Shown here piece by piece: positions 15,955 to 25,203 of a stretch of 32,772 bases of DNA (position 1 is the stretch's first letter; each line of letters starts with the position of its first letter). The stretch lies in assembly GCA_023260985.1 (NCBI GenBank), contig JALRKY010000046.1, forward strand, positions 1-32,772, given 5' to 3'. Source of the stretch: Altererythrobacter sp. (GTDB lineage: Bacteria; Pseudomonadota; Alphaproteobacteria; Sphingomonadales; Sphingomonadaceae). Below the pieces are notes generated by a model. It saw nothing but the letters and a program-made list of their open reading frames with translations, was not told the origin of the DNA and searched no databases. The translations under genes and the position numbers were made by a program.

Positions 15955-16415
15955 GATCGGCTCCCATATTGGTCGAGCATTGGCGGACGATGGAGGCATT
16001 CGGCAAAATCTAACGGCCTGCAAGTCAGGGGTGGAACTTTCGCCGCATCGGGGTGAAGCGAGTTGAGGTAGATCATATCGGCTTCGGGCAGCACGCGTGA
16101 CCGGATCGCGACCGCCAGCGAGCGGCGCTGGTCGAGCCATTCGCTCACGAAAGCGCGGATCGTATCCTCGTCGGCATCGGGCGCGCGCTCGGGCACGTCG
16201 GCGATCTCGATCCAGCCTAGAACGAGATCGTCGGGGGTCTGGCTAAGGTCGGCTGGCTGGTAGCGCAGCGCCACCAGCACCGCGAACCCGGCCTCGCTGG
16301 CGAGGCTCACTACCGGGCAGCCCGGCAGGGCGTCGCGCGCTCCATGCAATTCGGCACCCTTCCCGTCGAGCGCCACGAAGGGCACACGGGTGAGCGCCAG
16401 AGCCGCATCAGTCAA
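15951..16415 (-). CDS. Hypothetical protein of unknown function
   Basis: A 154-residue soluble protein I do not recognise. The visible part has LTRVPFVALDGKGAELHGAR, a segment VVSLASEAGFAVLVALRYQP, the acidic stretch PERAPDADEDTIRAFVSEWL, and LPEADMIYLNSLHPDAAKVP followed by a cysteine pair. There is no signal peptide, membrane span or known catalytic motif. It uses a TTG start (16415), preceded by GGGAG (16424-16428). Its first bases overlap the cysS stop by eight, and its stop overlaps the dehydrogenase start (ATGA). Such tight packing in a consistent frame between two real genes supports expression. The TTG start is the weaker part of the call; a later start such as the GTG in TRVPF is possible. 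Confidence 0.6.
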   Translation of the reverse strand: MTDAALALTRVPFVALDGKGAELHGARDALPGCPVVSLASEAGFAVLVALRYQPADLSQTPDDLVLGWIEIADVPERAPDADEDTIRAFVSEWLDQRRSLAVAIRSRVLPEADMIYLNSLHPDAAKVPPLTCRPLDFAECLHRPPMLDQYGSRS

Positions 16416-17931
16416 GCTTCCACTCCCAGCCGAGCGGGTCGCCGTCCATCACTTCGACGCCCTTGGCAGCGAGTTTATCACGGATGGCATCGCTGGCGGC
16501 GAAATCCTTCTCTGCCCGCGCGGACTTGCGGCAGGCGAGAGCTTCCTCGATTTCCACTTCGGTGATCTGCGCGGATTTGGGCCGGATCCGTAGATCGGCG
16601 CGAGTAAGGTTGAGGAGGTCGAGGCCCAAAACGGAATCCATCGCCGCCACGAGCGACAGCTTCTGCGCAGGATCCACCTTCTTTGTTACCAGAGCGTCTT
16701 CCAGCGCGGTCAGAGCGATGGCCGTATTCAGATCGTCTGATATGGCGACATCAAGCTTGGCGAGCGAAGCCTGGAGCTTCCCCCAATCGTCACCCTGAAC
16801 TTGTTTCAGGGGCCATCCGTTAGAACGCACCCACGGCTCGGAATTCTGCATGGATGCTGAAACGAGTTCAGCATGACGCGCTTTGAGTGTTTCCAGCGCC
16901 ATCACGATCCGCTTCAGTCGCGTCAGCGCGGCGCCCAGCCCTTCCCAGCTGAACTCCAGCTCGCTGCGGTAATGCGCCTGAAGGCACATCATGCGGTAGG
17001 CGAGAGAGTGATAGCCCTTGTCAATCAGCAGCTGCAGCCGCAGGAATTCGCCCGCACTCTTGCTCATCTTCCCCGATCGTTCGACCAGGAAATTGTTGTG
17101 CATCCAGATGCGCGCGCCGGAATTCTCCGCCACGTCCAAGCCATTCGTGCAGCAAAACGCTTGGTTCTGTGCGATCTCGTTGGGGTGGTGGATCTCGCGG
17201 TGGTCGATCCCGCCGGTGTGGATGTCGAAGGGGAAGCCGAGCAGCTTGCCGCCCATCACCGAGCATTCGAGGTGCCAGCCTGGCGCGCCCTTGCCCCATG
17301 GGCTGTCCCATTCCATCTGGCGTTTTTCGCCCGGGGGAGTCTTGCGCCAGATCGCGAAATCGGCGGCATTGCGCTTGCCCTCGACCGCCTCGATCCGGCC
17401 CTCACCCTCGTCAGTCACGGCGCGGGCAAGGCGGCCGTAATCGTCCACCGTCGAAACGTCGAAATAGAGCCCGCTGTCGAGCTCGTAACAATGCTTGTCC
17501 GCGATCGACTTCGCGAAGTCGATCATCTCTTGGATGTAATCGGTGGCGACCGACCATTTGGCGGGCTCGCGGATGTTGAGTGCCTTCACATCGGCCCAAT
17601 ATGCCTCGGTATAGTGCTTCGCGATGTCCCAGATCGATTGCGCCCGCTCGGCAGCCATCTTCTCCATCTTGTCCTCGCCCGCGTCGGCATCGTCGGTGAG
17701 GTGGCCGACATCGGTGATGTTGATGATGTGGGTGAGCTTATAGCCCTTCCAGCTCAGCGTGCGGCCCAGCACGTCCGCAAAGACATAGGCGCGCATATTG
17801 CCGATATGCGGATAATTGTAGACCGTCGGCCCGCAGGTATAGACGCGCGCCTCGCCCGGATGGACCGGCTCGAAAGTCTCGAGCTTGCGCGTAAGGCTGT
17901 TGAACAGCTTGAGAGGAACGGCGTCTGTCAT
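16408..17931 (-). CDS. cysS: Cysteine--tRNA ligase (CysRS) carrying a palindromic-element insertion
   Basis: About 507 residues; class I aminoacyl-tRNA synthetase charging tRNA-Cys. The Rossmann domain has TCGPTVYNYPHIGNMR (zinc cysteine and the HIGN form of HIGH). The cysteine-binding region holds GWHLECSVMG and HTGGIDHREIHHPNE, and the KMSKS loop is GKMSKSAGEF. The C-terminal half is the helical anticodon-binding region. I place the start at the ATG at 17931 (TDAVPLKLFNSLTRKLETF follows); upstream in-frame codons to 18018 enter the neighbour gap. The oddity is an insertion of ~30 residues at about 352-381 (from RHAELVSAS to KQVQGDD), translated from a compound palindromic DNA element at 16789-16877. 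It lies in a helical linker after the catalytic domain and keeps the frame. Confidence 0.96.
   Translation of the reverse strand: MTDAVPLKLFNSLTRKLETFEPVHPGEARVYTCGPTVYNYPHIGNMRAYVFADVLGRTLSWKGYKLTHIINITDVGHLTDDADAGEDKMEKMAAERAQSIWDIAKHYTEAYWADVKALNIREPAKWSVATDYIQEMIDFAKSIADKHCYELDSGLYFDVSTVDDYGRLARAVTDEGEGRIEAVEGKRNAADFAIWRKTPPGEKRQMEWDSPWGKGAPGWHLECSVMGGKLLGFPFDIHTGGIDHREIHHPNEIAQNQAFCCTNGLDVAENSGARIWMHNNFLVERSGKMSKSAGEFLRLQLLIDKGYHSLAYRMMCLQAHYRSELEFSWEGLGAALTRLKRIVMALETLKARHAELVSASMQNSEPWVRSNGWPLKQVQGDDWGKLQASLAKLDVAISDDLNTAIALTALEDALVTKKVDPAQKLSLVAAMDSVLGLDLLNLTRADLRIRPKSAQITEVEIEEALACRKSARAEKDFAASDAIRDKLAAKGVEVMDGDPLGWEWKLD
16789..16877. repeat. Compound palindromic repeat element inserted in frame in cysS
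   Basis: The core is 89 bases, bounded by GTCA at 16789-16792 and TGAC at 16874-16877. Each end is itself a hairpin: CCCTGAA (16793-16799) and TTCAGGG (16805-16811) form a 7-bp stem with a 5-base loop, and ATGCTGAA (16854-16861) and TTCAGCAT (16867-16874) form an 8-bp stem with a 5-base loop. The two ends are also imperfect inverted copies of each other, consensus GTCAYSCTGAACTYGTTTCAG. In cysS the element is read as RHAELVSAS through LKQVQGDD. Peptides of this type recur inside unrelated alphaproteobacterial proteins as I recall, which fits a dispersed non-autonomous repeat. I found no second copy in this window. Confidence 0.8.
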
Positions 17932-17965
17932 CGCGTGCGCGCTTTGCGGCGGCGCGCTGGATAGG

Positions 17966-18640
17966 TCAATCCCAACCTTCCCAGTCAATCGATTCCGAAA
18001 TGTCGGCGCGCGGAACATCGAAGACGTTCACCGGAGTATCCGGATCGCGATAGCCGATCGCTACGCCGCAGAAGAAAGTGTGATCGTCCGGGATCGCGAC
18101 CACTTCGCGAATCTGCGGGGAATAGACCGCCCACGCCTCCTGGAAGCATGTGTCGAGCCCTTCCTCGCGCAACAGCAGCCCGATCGTCTGCAGCCACATG
18201 CCGATGTCCGACCATTGTGGCGGGCCCATATATTTCGGCGTGTGCACCAGCATCAGCACCGGCGCACCGAAAGCACGGAAATTCTCCGCGAACCACATCA
18301 GCCGCATGGCCCGGTCCTCGCGCGGGATGTCGAGCGCGGCATACATCGCCTCGCCCACGCCGAAACGGCGCGCTTCATAGGCGCCTTTAAGCTCGGGCGG
18401 GTAGATGTGGTATTCGGGGGCATGCGCTTCGCGCCCCTTGGGGAATTGCTCGGCCACCTTGGCGAACAGCGCCTGCATCGGCGCGCCAGTCAGGATCGTC
18501 GCATTCCACGGCTGGGTATTGCCGCCCGATGGCGCGCGCTGCGCCTTTTCAAGCACGCGGGTGAGCGTGGCGCGATCGACCGGCTGGCCCGTGAACTTGC
18601 GGACAGAGCGGCGGGTGGCAACGGCTTCGGATACGTTCAT
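17966..18640 (-). CDS. Nitroreductase family protein
   Basis: About 224 residues, FMN-dependent NAD(P)H oxidoreductase of the nitroreductase superfamily. The N-terminal flavin-phosphate motif is present as RRSVRKFTGQPVD, followed by APSGGNTQPWNATI, the family's conserved S-G-N-x-Q-P-W segment. SDIGMWLQTIGLLLREEGLDTC gives the central dimer helix, and FFCGVAIGYRDPDTPVN is the C-terminal flavin loop. The substrate is unknown; members reduce nitro compounds, quinones or other activated groups. The ATG at 18640 is chosen because it overlaps the stop of the preceding small gene (ATGA) and has GGGGA just upstream; an alternative in-frame ATG at 18676 would lie inside that gene. cysS starts 34 bases downstream. 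Confidence 0.93.
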   Translation of the reverse strand: MNVSEAVATRRSVRKFTGQPVDRATLTRVLEKAQRAPSGGNTQPWNATILTGAPMQALFAKVAEQFPKGREAHAPEYHIYPPELKGAYEARRFGVGEAMYAALDIPREDRAMRLMWFAENFRAFGAPVLMLVHTPKYMGPPQWSDIGMWLQTIGLLLREEGLDTCFQEAWAVYSPQIREVVAIPDDHTFFCGVAIGYRDPDTPVNVFDVPRADISESIDWEGWD

Positions 18641-19002
18641 CTGGTCCCCAGGGGAATGGTAGGGTGGAAAGCGCACATGCGAGCGAAAAAGAACACGTTT
18701 TGCAGAGGCTCATCCTCATGCCACGTGGTGATGAAAAACTTGTCGTCCGGAACTTCATCGAGGCCAAATTGCTCGCGATTGGCGTAGTCAACACTGTCGT
18801 CCCACGACGAGCAATCTTGGCCCCAAGCCATCATATAAAGGCACCCGCTCTCGACGATCCATTCACTGACCGCATCCTGCCAATCGTCAGCTACGTCCTG
18901 TTCGACGATAACTATTGTTCGACGAGGCGTGGGCTTGCAGTCGGGCAACGTCGATCCGGCAGGAAGATGAATGTATTCCACCTGCTCATCCCGCAAAGTC
19001 AC
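18637..19002 (-). CDS. Uncharacterised small conserved protein
   Basis: A 121-residue soluble protein. It reads [20 protein letters not shown], then a beta strand [51 protein letters not shown] and the [21 protein letters not shown] stretch ending in CAFHPTIP. I recall similar conserved hypothetical proteins of the DUF7684 type, but that name is from memory and unverified. Aromatic residues and cysteines are prominent (GCLYMMAWG), with no membrane span or known active site. Both ends overlap neighbours by ATGA: it begins on the cobT stop and ends on the nitroreductase start, so all three are probably translated from one message. It may be slightly short at the C-terminus compared with relatives; I cannot check. 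Confidence 0.75.
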   Translation of the reverse strand: MTLRDEQVEYIHLPAGSTLPDCKPTPRRTIVIVEQDVADDWQDAVSEWIVESGCLYMMAWGQDCSSWDDSVDYANREQFGLDEVPDDKFFITTWHEDEPLQNVFFFARMCAFHPTIPLGTR

Positions 19003-20822
19003 CGCCTTCTCACCTTCTCATCCTCGAACAATTCCGCCAGTTGCTCGATGATCGTGCCGCCGAGTTGTTCGACATCCATGATCGTCACCGCGCGGCGATA
19101 GTATCGGGTCACGTCGTGGCCGATCCCGATCGCCACCAGCTGCACCGGCGAACGGTTTTCGATCCATTCGATCACCTTGCGCAGATGGCTTTCGAGATAG
19201 CCCGCGCTGTTGACGCTGAGCGTGCTGTCATCGACCGGCGCACCGTCCGAAATCACCATCAAGATGCGGCGATCCTCGCTCCGCCCGATCAGGCGATTGT
19301 GCGCCCACAGCAGCGCCTCGCCGTCGATATTTTCCTTGAGCAGCCCTTCGCGCATCATCAGGCCAAGATTGCGGCGCGCGCGGCGCCAAGGCTCGTCGGC
19401 CTGCTTATAGACGATATGACGCAGATCGTTGAGGCGGCCGGGAGTAGGCGGCTTGCCATCGGCCAGCCATTGTTCGCGGCTTTGCCCGCCCTTCCACGCG
19501 CGGGTGGTGAAGCCGAGGATCTCGGTCTTGACCCCGCAGCGTTCGAGCGTGCGCGCGAGGATGTCTGCGCTAATCGCGGCAATGCTGATCGGTCGCCCGC
19601 GCATCGATCCCGAATTGTCGATCAGCAGCGTGACGATCGTGTCCTTGAACTCGACGTCGCGCTCGGTCTTGTAGGCGAGCGAAGTGCCCGGCGTGATGAT
19701 CACGCGGGCCAGCCGGGCGGCGTCGATCACGCCCTCCTCCTGGTCGAAATCCCAGCTGCGGTTCTGCTGCGCCATCAGGCGGCGCTGGAGCCGGTTTGCA
19801 AGGCGCGTGACGACGCCCTGCAGGCCCTTCAGCTGGCTGTCGAGATAGGCGCGCAGCCGGTCGAGCTCTTCATTGTCGCACAGATCGCCTGCCGGCACTT
19901 CCTCGTCGAACTGGGTAGTGTAGGCGCGGTATTCGAAGCTGGAGGGTATGTCCGTCCACGGCCGGTTGGGCCGCACGGGCATCATGCCCTCCTCGCCCTC
20001 GCCACCCGGCTCGCCTTCCGACATTTCCTGCTCGGACGACATTTCCGTCTGGCTCTCGCTATCGGCATCGCCCTCGGTCACATCGCCGGCCATCTCGGTC
20101 GCCTGCGGATCGCCGGCGCCCTGTTCCTGCTCGCCTTCGTCCTGCTCGTCCTGGTTATCGCCTTCCTCGCTGTCGCCTTGGTCGGGCGTGTCGGCCGGAT
20201 GCGTCAGGTCGAGGTGTTCGAGCAGGTCGAGGCTGAGTTCCTGGAATGCCTTCTGGTCGCCAAGCGAATGCGCCAGCGCATCAAGGTCGCCGCCTACCTT
20301 GCCTTCGATGAAGCCGCGCACCAGCTCCACTCCGGCCTTGGCGCGCTCAGGCACAGCTTCGCCGGTCAGCTTTTCGCGCAGCATCAGCGCAAGCGCGGTC
20401 TGCAGCGGCACATCCTCCTGACTCTGCGCGCGCGCGATCGGATCGGTCGCGATCCGCATGTCGAGCGCCGCATCGAGGTTCGAGCGCACTCCGCCGAAAT
20501 TGTTCGCGCCCAGCGCTTCATAGCGAACTTGCTCGATCGCGTCGTAACAGGCGCGCGCGACAGCTTCGGGCGGCGCATTGCAGCCATGAAGCGCAGCGTC
20601 GTGATGACGCAGCTTGAGCGCGAAACTGTCGGCAAAGCCGCGCGCTTCGGCGACCTGCTCGGGCGGCAAATTGCGCCCGGGCAGCGGTACGCGGAAGTTC
20701 TTACCCGATGACGAGGGCGCATCCGCGCTCCACGCCACTTCCACCTCTCCCTCGCGCGCCAGTGCACGGCTTGCGCCGGTCAGCGCATGCTTGAAGCGAT
20801 CGAGAGGGGTTTCCTGGGACAA
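18999..20822 (-). CDS. cobT: Cobaltochelatase subunit CobT-like VWA protein
   Basis: A 607-residue protein with the CobT layout. The N-terminal helical CobT domain (~1-210) is followed by a very acidic, glutamate/aspartate/glutamine-rich linker (~210-285). The C-terminal von Willebrand A domain has the MIDAS motif DNSGSMRG and the later ISDGAP strand. CobT with the AAA+ subunit CobS forms the chaperone part of the aerobic cobaltochelatase that inserts cobalt into hydrogenobyrinic diamide with CobN. No cobS, cobN or other cobalamin gene is in this window, so whether it serves B12 synthesis here is unproven; CobS/CobT-like pairs can act on other targets. It follows fsa after 18 bases and overlaps the small gene downstream. 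Confidence 0.92.
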   Translation of the reverse strand: MSQETPLDRFKHALTGASRALAREGEVEVAWSADAPSSSGKNFRVPLPGRNLPPEQVAEARGFADSFALKLRHHDAALHGCNAPPEAVARACYDAIEQVRYEALGANNFGGVRSNLDAALDMRIATDPIARAQSQEDVPLQTALALMLREKLTGEAVPERAKAGVELVRGFIEGKVGGDLDALAHSLGDQKAFQELSLDLLEHLDLTHPADTPDQGDSEEGDNQDEQDEGEQEQGAGDPQATEMAGDVTEGDADSESQTEMSSEQEMSEGEPGGEGEEGMMPVRPNRPWTDIPSSFEYRAYTTQFDEEVPAGDLCDNEELDRLRAYLDSQLKGLQGVVTRLANRLQRRLMAQQNRSWDFDQEEGVIDAARLARVIITPGTSLAYKTERDVEFKDTIVTLLIDNSGSMRGRPISIAAISADILARTLERCGVKTEILGFTTRAWKGGQSREQWLADGKPPTPGRLNDLRHIVYKQADEPWRRARRNLGLMMREGLLKENIDGEALLWAHNRLIGRSEDRRILMVISDGAPVDDSTLSVNSAGYLESHLRKVIEWIENRSPVQLVAIGIGHDVTRYYRRAVTIMDVEQLGGTIIEQLAELFEDEKVRRR

Positions 20823-20840
20823 ATGCGTGGTTCTTGCAGT

Positions 20841-21497
20841 TTAACGGATGATCGACTGCCCCGTCTTTGCCCAGTCGGCAAGGAAGCCTTCAATCCCCTT
20901 ATCTGTCAGGACATGCTTGAACAGCGCCTTAATCACTGCAGGCGGCGCGGTCATCACGTCGGCGCCAATCCGGGCACTTTCGAGCACATGGGTGACGTGG
21001 CGCACCGAAGCCACGAGGATTTCGGTTTCGAAATCGTAATTGTCGTAGATCAGGCGAATGTCGCTGATCAGCTCCATCCCGTCGAAGCCGTTGTCGTCAT
21101 GCCTGCCGACGAAGGGTGAAACGAAAGTCGCACCCGCCTTTGCCGCGAGCAGCGCCTGGTTGGCGCTGAAGCACAGGGTTACATTGACCATGGTGCCATC
21201 TCCGGTCAGCGCCCTGCAGGTCTTTAGCCCGTCGATCGTCAGCGGCACCTTGATGCAGACATTGTCCGCCAGCTTGCGCAGGATCTCGGCCTCTTTCATC
21301 ATGGTTTCGTGATCGAGCGCAACCACTTCGGCCGATACCGGCCCGTCGACGATCCCGCAGATTTCCTTCGTCACTTCCATGAAGTCGCGGCCCGACTTGG
21401 CGATCAGCGAAGGATTGGTGGTGACCCCGTCGAGCAGGCCGGTGGCGGCCAGTTCCCGGATGTCGTCAATCTCGGCAGTGTCGGCAAAGAATTTCAT
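20841..21497 (-). CDS. fsa: Fructose-6-phosphate aldolase / transaldolase-like protein
   Basis: A 218-residue TIM-barrel enzyme of the short transaldolase (TalC/FSA) family. It begins [20 protein letters not shown], then [14 protein letters not shown], the family signature. The Schiff-base lysine is K83 in CIKVPLT, and later strands include [31 protein letters not shown] and ASVRHVTHV. These proteins either cleave fructose 6-phosphate or act as transaldolases in the non-oxidative pentose phosphate pathway; which activity applies cannot be judged from sequence. The ATG at 21497 has CGGAG seven bases upstream and matches the conserved MKFF start; an in-frame ATG at 21515 is less likely. It heads the long minus-strand run and is divergent from priA, with a 194-base gap holding no obvious motif. 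Confidence 0.95.
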   Translation of the reverse strand: MKFFADTAEIDDIRELAATGLLDGVTTNPSLIAKSGRDFMEVTKEICGIVDGPVSAEVVALDHETMMKEAEILRKLADNVCIKVPLTIDGLKTCRALTGDGTMVNVTLCFSANQALLAAKAGATFVSPFVGRHDDNGFDGMELISDIRLIYDNYDFETEILVASVRHVTHVLESARIGADVMTAPPAVIKALFKHVLTDKGIEGFLADWAKTGQSIIR

Positions 21498-21691
21498 GAT
21501 GGCTCCGTGTTGCACCCGGAAGGCGCTGTTTCGATTCGATTTCCAACCTAGCGCATAGCAGCCTTTTGCCGACAGGCCATCCGCCGGGCGGCCGAGCCTG
21601 ACAGACGGGCCGCATCCGCAAAGCAGGCGTTCATATCCTTGCCACTTGTCCTTGTGGCGTGCGCGCCTCTCGGCCCATATGTGCAGGTCCG

Positions 21692-23857
21692 ATGAACCGC
21701 ATTCGCCTCCTTGTCTTCAGCAGCGCGCTCAGCGTGCTCGATTATCGCGTGCCCGATGGCATGCGCGTCGAGCCCGGGTCGGTGGTCTTGGCTCCACTGG
21801 GGCCGCGCCAGGTCACCGGGATAGTGTGGGAGGCGGATCGACTCCCCGCCAATGAAGTGCCCGCGGAAAAGCTGCGCCCCATCATCGAAGTGCTGCCGGT
21901 GTCGCCGCTCGCAGCGCCCTTGCGGCGTCTGATCGAGTGGACCGCAGACTATTACTGCGCGCCGATGAGCTCGGTAGCGCGAATGGTCATATCGAGTGGT
22001 GGTGCCTTGAACGGCCCGGCCACGATGACCGAATATCGCCTGTCAGGCGGGATGCCCGAGCGGATGACCCCGCAGCGCGAACTGGCGATTGCCGCGCTCG
22101 AAGGCGAACAGGCGACCATTCGCGAACTCGCGGGCATAACGGGCGTTTCCGAAGGCGTGCTGCGCGGGCTGGTCAATCAGGGTGTGATCGAGCCGGTGAC
22201 GGTTTCGATCGACCGCCCCTTCGCGCCCGCCGATCCCGATTTCGACGTGCCTGAGCTCTCGCCCGAGCAGCGCGAAGTGGCGGATGAGCTTGTCGATGCG
22301 GTGAGGGCTGAGGCATTCGCGCCCTTCCTGCTGGACGGCGTCACTGGCTCGGGCAAGACCGAGACCTATTTCGAGCCGATGGCGGAAGCGGTGCGGATGG
22401 GCCGCCAGGTGCTGGTGCTGCTGCCCGAAATCGCGCTGACCGAGAATTTCCTCAAGCGGTTCGAGCAGCGCTTCGGCGCGGCCCCGGTGCTGTGGCATTC
22501 CTCACTCAAGTCGACCGAGCGACGGCGCGCATGGCGTGCGATCAGCGAAGGGACGGCGCAAGTCGTGGTGGGCGCGCGCTCGGCGTTGTTCCTCCCCTAT
22601 CGCGACCTTGGATTGATCGTGGTCGACGAAGCGCATGAGGTGAGCTTCAAGCAGGATGACGGAGTGCGGTACAATGCGCGCGACGTCGCCGTGATGCGCG
22701 CGCATTTCGAAGGCTTTCCGGTGGTGCTGGCGAGCGCTACGCCGGCGCTCGAAAGCCTGCACATGGCCGAAAGCGGCACCTACAAGCGGCTCGAACTGCC
22801 CAGCCGCTTCGGCGGAGCGGAACTGCCGCATATCGACACGATCGACTTGACGCAGAAGCCGCCCGAACGCGGGCACTGGCTTGCTCCCCGGCTCATCAGC
22901 GCGATCGATGACCGGCTGGCGAAGGGCGAGCAATCGCTGCTGTTCCTCAACAGGCGCGGCTACGCCCCGCTGACCCTGTGCCGCAATTGCGGTTTCCGCT
23001 TCAAATGCCCTAATTGTAGCGCATGGCTGGTCGAGCATCGCCTCTCAGCGCGGCTCGCCTGCCATCACTGCGGCCACGAAGAACAACCGCCCGCCACCTG
23101 CCCCGAATGCGGCGAACCCGATTGCCTTGTCGCCTGCGGGCCGGGGGTCGAGCGGATCGCCGACGAGGTCGCGCAGCTGTTCCCAGAAGCGCGTGTCGCC
23201 GTCGCAACTTCCGACACACTCAACTCTCCCGAACGCGCGGCGGAATTCATCGAAGCGGCGGAAGGCGGCGCGATCGACATCATCATCGGCACCCAGCTCG
23301 TTACCAAGGGGTTCCACTTTCCCGAACTCACACTGGTAGGCGTGATCGACGCCGACCTTGGCCTAGAGGGCGGCGATCTGCGCGCGGCCGAGCGCACTTA
23401 CCAGCAAGTGGCGCAAGTGGCCGGACGCGCAGGGCGCGGCGCGAAATCGGGCGAAGTGCTGATCCAGACGCGCCACCCCGGCGCGGCCGTAATCGCTGCT
23501 CTCGCTGGGGGCAATCGCGATTCCTTCTACGAGGCCGAGACAGAGGCGCGCCGCCATGCGGGGGCACCACCATTCGGCCGCTGGGCGGCAATCATCATCT
23601 CAAGCGAAGACGATGCCGAAGCGCGCGAAGCGGCCTACAGGCTGGGCGCAACCCGCCCGCAGCACGACGGGCTGATGATCCTCGGTCCGGCCCCTGCCCC
23701 GCTGGCTTTGCTGCGGGGGCGCTATCGTTATCGCTTCCTCGTCAATGCGCGGCGCAATGCGCAATTGCAGGCGATCCTGACCGACTGGCTCGATGCGCAG
23801 AGTTTCGCGCCCGGTGTCCGCGTGGGTATCGACATCGACCCGTACAGCTTCGTCTGA
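21692..23857 (+). CDS. priA: Primosomal protein N' (replication restart helicase PriA)
   Basis: About 721 residues. PriA recognises stalled replication forks, unwinds the lagging strand and reloads DnaB. Visible in order: the N-terminal 3'-end-binding domain (~1-105), a winged-helix region, Walker A GVTGSGKT at 216-223, the DEAH box at 312-315, and the aromatic/helicase motif [12 protein letters not shown] (~348). The zinc-binding region of eight cysteines is at about 430-480 ([25 protein letters not shown]), followed by [20 protein letters not shown] and VAGRAGRG. The start at 21692 ([18 protein letters not shown]) is chosen because AGG lies five bases upstream; a GTG at 21659 would add 11 unlikely residues. 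It is divergent from fsa. Confidence 0.97.
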   Translation: MNRIRLLVFSSALSVLDYRVPDGMRVEPGSVVLAPLGPRQVTGIVWEADRLPANEVPAEKLRPIIEVLPVSPLAAPLRRLIEWTADYYCAPMSSVARMVISSGGALNGPATMTEYRLSGGMPERMTPQRELAIAALEGEQATIRELAGITGVSEGVLRGLVNQGVIEPVTVSIDRPFAPADPDFDVPELSPEQREVADELVDAVRAEAFAPFLLDGVTGSGKTETYFEPMAEAVRMGRQVLVLLPEIALTENFLKRFEQRFGAAPVLWHSSLKSTERRRAWRAISEGTAQVVVGARSALFLPYRDLGLIVVDEAHEVSFKQDDGVRYNARDVAVMRAHFEGFPVVLASATPALESLHMAESGTYKRLELPSRFGGAELPHIDTIDLTQKPPERGHWLAPRLISAIDDRLAKGEQSLLFLNRRGYAPLTLCRNCGFRFKCPNCSAWLVEHRLSARLACHHCGHEEQPPATCPECGEPDCLVACGPGVERIADEVAQLFPEARVAVATSDTLNSPERAAEFIEAAEGGAIDIIIGTQLVTKGFHFPELTLVGVIDADLGLEGGDLRAAERTYQQVAQVAGRAGRGAKSGEVLIQTRHPGAAVIAALAGGNRDSFYEAETEARRHAGAPPFGRWAAIIISSEDDAEAREAAYRLGATRPQHDGLMILGPAPAPLALLRGRYRYRFLVNARRNAQLQAILTDWLDAQSFAPGVRVGIDIDPYSFV

Positions 23858-23961
23858 CCAGGCAGCCGTGGGCTTCGCACAAATATCACTCGACAGCGTG
23901 GCTCCTCACGGCGAGGATCGCCACCTGCCCTCAGCGGGGCCGAAACAGGGAGAGCCAGAAC

Positions 23962-24591
23962 ATGCTGACCGTCCATCACCTGCGCCTGTCGCAATCCGAA
24001 CGCATCGTCTGGTTGTGCGAGGAATTGGGCATCGATTACGAGCTCAAGCTCTACAACCGGCGCGAGGACAACCGGCTGGCACCTGATGAATACAAGGCGC
24101 TGCACCCGATGGGCATTGCCCCGGTCATCACCGATGGCGGTTTCGTGCTGGGCGAAAGCGGCGCGATCATCGACTGGATCATCGCCAAATATGGCGATCG
24201 GGGGCTGGTTCCTGCGAAGGGCCATCCCGATTTCGCCGATCATTTGTTTTACTATCACTGGGCCAACGCCACTTTCATGACCAACGGCATGATGGGCCTC
24301 GTTTGCCAGTTCCTCGGCTCTGCACCGCCGCCCTTCGTGGCCGACCGGATCGAGAAAGGCTGGGCGATCGTCGAGAAACGGCTGGGAGAAGCGGACTATT
24401 TCGGCGGGGGCGAGCTTTCTACCGCAGACATCATGATGGGATTCCAGCTCACCACAAGCCGCGCGATGAGCGGGATGAGCATCGACCACCTGCCTAACCT
24501 CGAGGCCTATCTGAAGCGGATCGGCGAGCGCCCCGCCTACCAGCGCGCAATGGCCAAGGCCGAGCCTGGCATGCCGCCCAAGCTGGACTGA
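23962..24591 (+). CDS. Glutathione S-transferase
   Basis: A 209-residue cytosolic GST. The N-terminal thioredoxin-like domain (1-~80) reads MLTVHHLRLSQSERIVWLCE, then PMGIAPVITDGGFVLGESGA, where the I-A-P cis-proline and the E-S-G-A glutathione-binding serine are typical. The all-helical C-terminal domain (~90-205) includes GGGELSTADIMMGF and the N-cap/hydrophobic-staple region, then LEAYLKRIGERPAYQRAMAK. The family conjugates or reduces electrophiles with glutathione; class and substrate are not assignable. The ATG at 23962 has GGGAGA about nine bases before it; a much longer frame starting at 23023 is only the out-of-frame shadow of priA. It lies 104 bases after priA. Confidence 0.93.
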   Translation: MLTVHHLRLSQSERIVWLCEELGIDYELKLYNRREDNRLAPDEYKALHPMGIAPVITDGGFVLGESGAIIDWIIAKYGDRGLVPAKGHPDFADHLFYYHWANATFMTNGMMGLVCQFLGSAPPPFVADRIEKGWAIVEKRLGEADYFGGGELSTADIMMGFQLTTSRAMSGMSIDHLPNLEAYLKRIGERPAYQRAMAKAEPGMPPKLD

Positions 24592-24685
24592 AATAGATGC
24601 CGGAAACCGGTAGAGTTCGGCATCCTCGTGTTCACCGGTCGAGCTTGCGCTTTCTTATCGCCTCCACAATCGCTAACCAGCGCGC

Positions 24686-25135
24686 ATGAGCACCGTATCC
24701 AACACCGTTTACGTACTCAACGGGCCCAACCTCAATCTGCTCGGCACTCGAGAGCCTGAGATTTACGGCTCGACCACGCTCGACGAGATCGCAGGCATGC
24801 TGGAAGATCGCGGTCGCGAACTCGGGCTCGAAATCGATATGCGCCAGACCAACCATGAAGGCATGCTGGTCGACTGGTTGCACGAAGCGCAGGCCGAGGG
24901 TGCGCGCGCCGTGCTGCTCAACGCAGCCGCCTATACGCACACCTCGATCGCCCTGCTCGACGCGATCAAGGCTATCCGCACGCCGGTGATCGAGGTGCAC
25001 CTTTCCGATCCTTCCAAGCGCGAGGGATTCCGGCACCTGTCCTACGTCGGCATGGCTGCAGCCAACTGCGTCAAGGGACACGGCGCACAGAGCTACATTA
25101 TCGCTCTTGAGGCGGTTGCGTCGGGCGAAATCTGA
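24686..25135 (+). CDS. aroQ: 3-dehydroquinate dehydratase, type II
   Basis: A 149-residue enzyme for the third step of the shikimate pathway, converting 3-dehydroquinate to 3-dehydroshikimate. The N-terminal signature LNGPNLNLLGTREPEIYG holds R22 of the lid and the catalytic Y27. Downstream are RQTNHEGMLVDWLHEA, LLNAAAYTHTSIALLDAI with the conserved asparagine and histidine region, and EVHLSDPSKREGFRHLSYV with the second catalytic histidine. Length is right for the dodecameric type II enzyme. It is followed by accB and accC, a common order in proteobacteria. No good ribosome-binding site precedes the ATG, and the 94-base gap before it shows no strong promoter. Confidence 0.97.
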   Translation: MSTVSNTVYVLNGPNLNLLGTREPEIYGSTTLDEIAGMLEDRGRELGLEIDMRQTNHEGMLVDWLHEAQAEGARAVLLNAAAYTHTSIALLDAIKAIRTPVIEVHLSDPSKREGFRHLSYVGMAAANCVKGHGAQSYIIALEAVASGEI

Positions 25136-25203
25136 GTTTCGCCTCTTGCCAGCCACAATTCACGCGAATAGTCACGCGCGCAGCTGAAGTTTGAGGGGCG
25201 ATA

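Noticed and set aside
18915..20711. A 598-residue open frame on the plus strand opposite cobT
   Set aside because: It is the antisense of a gene with clear domains; its composition (histidine, arginine and alanine repeats) follows the GC-rich codon pattern, and it lacks a ribosome-binding site and recognisable domains.
23023..23961. A long frame fused to the GST gene, overlapping priA
   Set aside because: The first 313 codons are an arginine-rich out-of-frame reading of priA; the GST starts at 23962 with its own ribosome-binding site.
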